Origin: Pelargonium nanum
Taxonomy: Eukaryota > Streptophyta > Magnoliopsida > Geraniales > Geraniaceae
Assembly (NCBI GenBank): GCA_036897485.1
Contig: JAYMTF010000579.1
Coordinates: 1 to 33,344, forward strand
Direction of reading: 5' to 3'
Length of the DNA stretch: 33,344 nucleotides
Part shown: positions 30,101 to 33,344 of the stretch, piece after piece
How the letters are laid out: each line of letters starts with the position of its first letter
Numbering within the stretch: the first letter of the stretch is position 1
The notes under the pieces: model-generated
What the model was told of the DNA's origin: nothing
Databases searched by the model: none
Seen by the model: only the letters and a program-made list of their open reading frames with translations
Position numbers and translations under genes: made by a program

Positions 30101-32694
30101 TGCCGTATCTTTGATTAATGTCAGCTAAAATTTGGTGTTCTGATTTTTTTTTTTTTTTTTTTGTTGACGAGTGTTCAGATAAAAAATGTTGCTGCTGGGA
30201 TGCTCCATTCAGCGTGCATAGATGGTATCTTTTCAACATTTTTTACAATTCATCATATCTCAAGGCATAGTTTCTTTGGATATTTGTTTAATGTTCCTCT
30301 TAACATACGCTGTGCATTAATCTCTTTTGCAGAAAACGGTTCGGTTTTCATATTTGGTGAAAGACCTAGAGATAAACTGGTGAGAGCTATTATTATTAAT
30401 TTTGTTTTAATGATCATAGATTGTTGATCTTCTTTTGCAAGTCAGTTTCTGAAAGAAGACAAATTTAGGGTTTTGAAGGAAACAATGCAACTACACCGAC
30501 AATGATAAATGACCTGCCATATTCTGAAGAAGTTGCATGTGGAGGCTATCACACCTGTGTGTTGACAAGTAATTTGTGATCTTTTATGTAAAATTCTTGA
30601 ATTTCGTATGATCATTCACATATATGATAGAAGCTGAAGTGATGATGGAGAGCTTTGCACTAGAGTAGTCATGTGATGGCATTGCATATGAAAAATTAAA
30701 TATTACCATCTCTTGTATCCCAAAAAAAAAAACAATCAAACCATTTCCCATGGAGAATATGGTCTTTTGTATCCCAAACAAATGACAAAATATTAAATGT
30801 CTTTTATTCTTGTTTGTACCAATTTATGTATGCTCCATAACATAAACCCCAGGTGTATGCCATCTATGTTCGGATTATCATAAAATTAATTCTCATGTAT
30901 TGTTAAATGTTGATTATTTTGCTTATAGACGGTGGGGAACTATACACATGGGGATCAAATGAGAATGGCTGTCTTGGTATCGGGTATTTTCCATGTGAAG
31001 ACTTCTTGAGATTATGGCTTGGATTATTGTTTTTAGTGTTTCATGGTTGGAATTGAGTTCCTGAGATGCTAATATCTGCATTATTGATGTATTCTACCAG
31101 CTCAATAGACGTCTTTCATACACCTGAAAGAGTTCAAGGTCCATTCCTGAAGTTTTCTGTTTCACAGGTTTGCACTACACACTATATTCTTTGTCATATG
31201 GAAAACAAATGGAGCAAAAAATTCTTTAGCGGAGCTTTTTGTTAGAAATATCATACTTCTTTGCTTTTTATGTTTTACTCATTCTAGACGAACTTGTATA
31301 TACAGGTTTCTTGTGGTTGGAAGCATACAGCTGCAATTGCTGGTAAGAGTAATTTCAAAATAGAACCAATTTGGAATTTGTATGCGTGCCCTAGAGTTGT
31401 TAAAGCTCACTGCAACCTATTCTAGTAACCACTTTGGCTTTGTATTTAAATGGAACTGTCTCAATTAAGCTTCTGAAATATATGTTTATCTCTACTAAAT
31501 TCACAAAATATATGCTGTTGACACCCAGGAGGCAATGTTTTCACATGGGGTTGGGGAGGTTCAAATGGAACATTCTCTGGAGACGGATTTTGTTCGGGTG
31601 GACAACTGGTATGCTTCTACCTTCTTCATGCATCTTTAAATTAATTGCTTGTTCTTAGCAGTTATTCGATTATTCCAACTTGACAAACTGACTGTCTAAT
31701 AATTATAATCAGTCTTGAAACTTGAAAGTGCATCATATGACTTGTGAAGACATAGTGAGCACGCATTAGACCCCCGGTTTAAAAGTACAAATGCCGGAAG
31801 GGCTGTTGTCGTCGTTTTACGTAATCTATCTATCATGTGATTGACCATTTGAATAATAAGATAAATGGCTGACTAAGAAATTGGGGCATGTTACTTCTAT
31901 GGTGACCTTTCTTTATCTCTTAGTAAAAACTGGACTACCCCAAGCAGAGTGAGGAACCCAATCGCTTATGCTATCCTGGGACCCGTGTATGTTGTAACAA
32001 AATCTGATAGTTGAAGGCCCGATATTGATAACTTCCTCCGTCTCAAAATGAGTGTCTTGGTTTTCTTTTTGAGAAACTTAAGAAAAAGTTAGTTAGTGTT
32101 GTACATTTCCTCGTGTCTCCCTATGGACATGTGTTGTAACAAACTAAATGAATGCTAACTTTAATAGGTATATTATTGGTAATTCATGCACGTGGTCCAT
32201 GCTTATGTCGTATTCTTGCCTTGTGATGAAATTTTAACTTTTGTATAATTAAGATGGTTTTATGTTTCGAGCTTGTGACTGTGTACAGAGACTTGATATC
32301 ATGTAAATGAACAACTCAACTAAAAGTTTAAACTGATAGTTGAAGACTTAATATTAACTTTATACTCTAGTGGGAGGTGGTGCCAATTGTACTCTATGAA
32401 TTTGTGGTGTTGAGCCGTGATGTGGTCTCCCACATTTTTTTGTTCCAACATGATGCATGTTTCTTACCTTAAACCCTTTTTCCGGTTCCTAAAACCCGAA
32501 TTTGTTTGCTTAGTTTTCTTTTCGTCAGTACTTTCCACGTATTCAACCACTGCAATATTTGCTTCTCTATACAGGGTCACGGGAGCGACGTTGACTACAT
32601 AAAACCTATGATGATCAACTTAGGCAAGAATGTGAAAGCCTTGCAGGTCTCATGCGGATTCAATCACACTGCTGCTCTACTTGAATACGCTTAA
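27143..32694 (+). CDS. RUG3: Mitochondrial RCC1-repeat protein, RUG3 ortholog
   Basis: Fifteen exons join in frame: 27143-27410, 28312-28388, 28728-28806, 29039-29098, 29321-29422, 29528-29621, 30019-30061, 30179-30224, 30333-30379, 30469-30568, 30929-30983, 31101-31167, 31306-31342, 31529-31608, 32575-32694; total 424 residues. The first ~35 residues are a mitochondrial presequence (arginine and serine rich, no acidic residues before RRRCFSSE). RCC1 blades follow, e.g. ALWGNGDFGRLGLG, YASGLNDFGQLG, YMWGKNSNGQLGLG, SWGGGGSGRLGHG, YTWGSNENGCLGIG and TWGWGGSNGTFSGDG, ending CGFNHTAALLEYA. Order and wording fit Arabidopsis RUG3, a mitochondrial matrix protein needed for nad2 intron splicing and complex I. 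The frame is open upstream of 27143 but lacks an in-frame ATG. Long introns (901 and 966 bases) contain no gene; the last holds a Stowaway-like end. Confidence 0.93.
32029..32170 (+). mobile_element. Stowaway-like MITE end in RUG3 intron 14
   Basis: CTTCCTCCGTCTCAAAATGAGTGTCTTGG is close to the conserved terminus of Stowaway MITEs (CTCCCTCCGTCCCAAAATAAGTGTC). The sequence after it (GAGAAACTTAAGAAAAAGTTAG) is of the kind seen inside such elements. The opposite terminus is not visible, so this is a truncated or decayed copy. Confidence 0.45.
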
Positions 32695-33059
32695 ACCTTC
32701 GCTTTGATTTCAGCAACTAGACGTGTAAGTTTTCAGCACACGGGAGTGGTTTTCCCCTCTTTTCGTTCATTGATTCTTTAATGGTTTTCAATAAATATAC
32801 TTCTGAGAGATCGAGGGTAGTTGTAGTGTACTTGATGTCACGTACGTGTAACTGAGAATAATATACGTGCTCGATAGGCATGTTAAACACAGATACATAC
32901 ATACGGCATGTATATGCAATGTAACATAGTTGGGAGCATACAAAGGAAGCATAGTAAAGTGGTTCCTATAGCAAATATTGATGAAATTGGCACTTTTTTG
33001 TAAGACTTGAAACTGCAGATTTGCCTTTGTGTAATAAAGAAACATGTTATTATATTATA

Positions 33060-33062
<3 letters not shown>
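32695..33062 (+). other. RUG3 3' UTR and flank
   Basis: A poly(A) signal AATAAA at 32790-32795 lies about 95 bases after the stop codon, and another AATAAA occurs near 33034. Transcription probably ends in this interval. No gene is seen. Confidence 0.55.

Positions 33063-33096
<34 letters not shown>
33063..33096. repeat. (AT)17 microsatellite
   Basis: An uninterrupted run of 17 AT dinucleotides, likely length-polymorphic. It lies downstream of RUG3. The remaining bases to the window end show no gene; a small hairpin TTTGGTCT-CTCA-AGACCAAA is at 33289-33308. Confidence 0.95.
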
Positions 33097-33098
<2 letters not shown>

Positions 33099-33344
33099 TA
33101 GGAGATGAGAAACACAACACTTTATGGTTTTTGCATATTTGTTTGTACTTTATTTACTATTTTAATTGCCAACCACCTTTTGTGCAGCAAAACATAAATG
33201 TGCTTTGATCTGATAGAGGAGCAAAAAGTATACCGAGCTTTTTGTCAATGTTGTTGAGATGCATTTCATTTCACTCTCTCTTGACTCTTTTGGTCTCTCA
33301 AGACCAAAGCTAGTAATTCGGGTTTCGGTTTGAAAATGTTGAAC

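Noticed and set aside
27143-32694. WG motifs in RUG3 as further Argonaute hooks
   Set aside because: These tryptophans belong to the ordered RCC1 blade motif (xWGxxxxGQLG), not to a disordered array.

Overview
The window is nuclear DNA of a flowering plant, almost certainly a eudicot. It has AT-rich intergenic DNA, GT-AG introns, plant-only gene families (AP2/ERF, SAUR, nepenthesin-type aspartic protease), TGGGCC/T site II promoter motifs, tRNA-derived SINEs, LINE, CACTA-like and Stowaway-like remnants. All gene models below were built by hand from splice sites and reading frame; no database search was possible.

Layout, all genes on the + strand. (1) 1-2083: a SINE 3' end, a second retroposed insert with a 17-bp target duplication, then an intronless AP2/ERF factor of the DREB A-5/ERF group II type with a double telo-box just before its ATG. 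(2) 2766-4194: a site II promoter driving a candidate 46-residue micro-protein in two exons; its intron carries diverged tandem repeats. (3) 5041-6594: a two-exon secreted A1 aspartic protease of 448 residues. (4) 6595-15179: about 8.6 kb without a convincing gene, holding LINE scraps, SINEs with target duplications, a CACTA-like end, a three-unit 130-bp tandem repeat and a 26-bp perfect palindrome. (5) 15300-15620: a small SAUR gene with three diverged repeats in its 3' flank. (6) 17503-26278: a foldback element, a site II promoter, a leader present in three partly duplicated copies, and an eight-exon RNA nucleotidyltransferase of the HESO1/URT1-related type. (7) 27143-32694: a 15-exon RCC1-repeat gene, the likely ortholog of Arabidopsis RUG3, a mitochondrial protein needed for nad2 splicing.

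The standout is the nucleotidyltransferase. Its last exon adds about 1070 residues, mostly 17 tandem units (typically 55 residues) that each begin with a WGDW-like motif, giving 44 tryptophans, nearly all next to glycine. WG/GW-rich, basic, low-complexity arrays are the known signature of Argonaute-binding platforms (AGO hooks), and HESO1/URT1 are the enzymes that uridylate AGO1-bound small RNAs and cleavage products in plants. The inference is an RNA-tailing enzyme fused to its own AGO-docking array. Intron 7, directly before the array exon, has a weak donor, and retaining it would stop translation after three codons, producing an enzyme without the array.

The genes do not form an operon or a known cluster; they appear to be independent transcription units.
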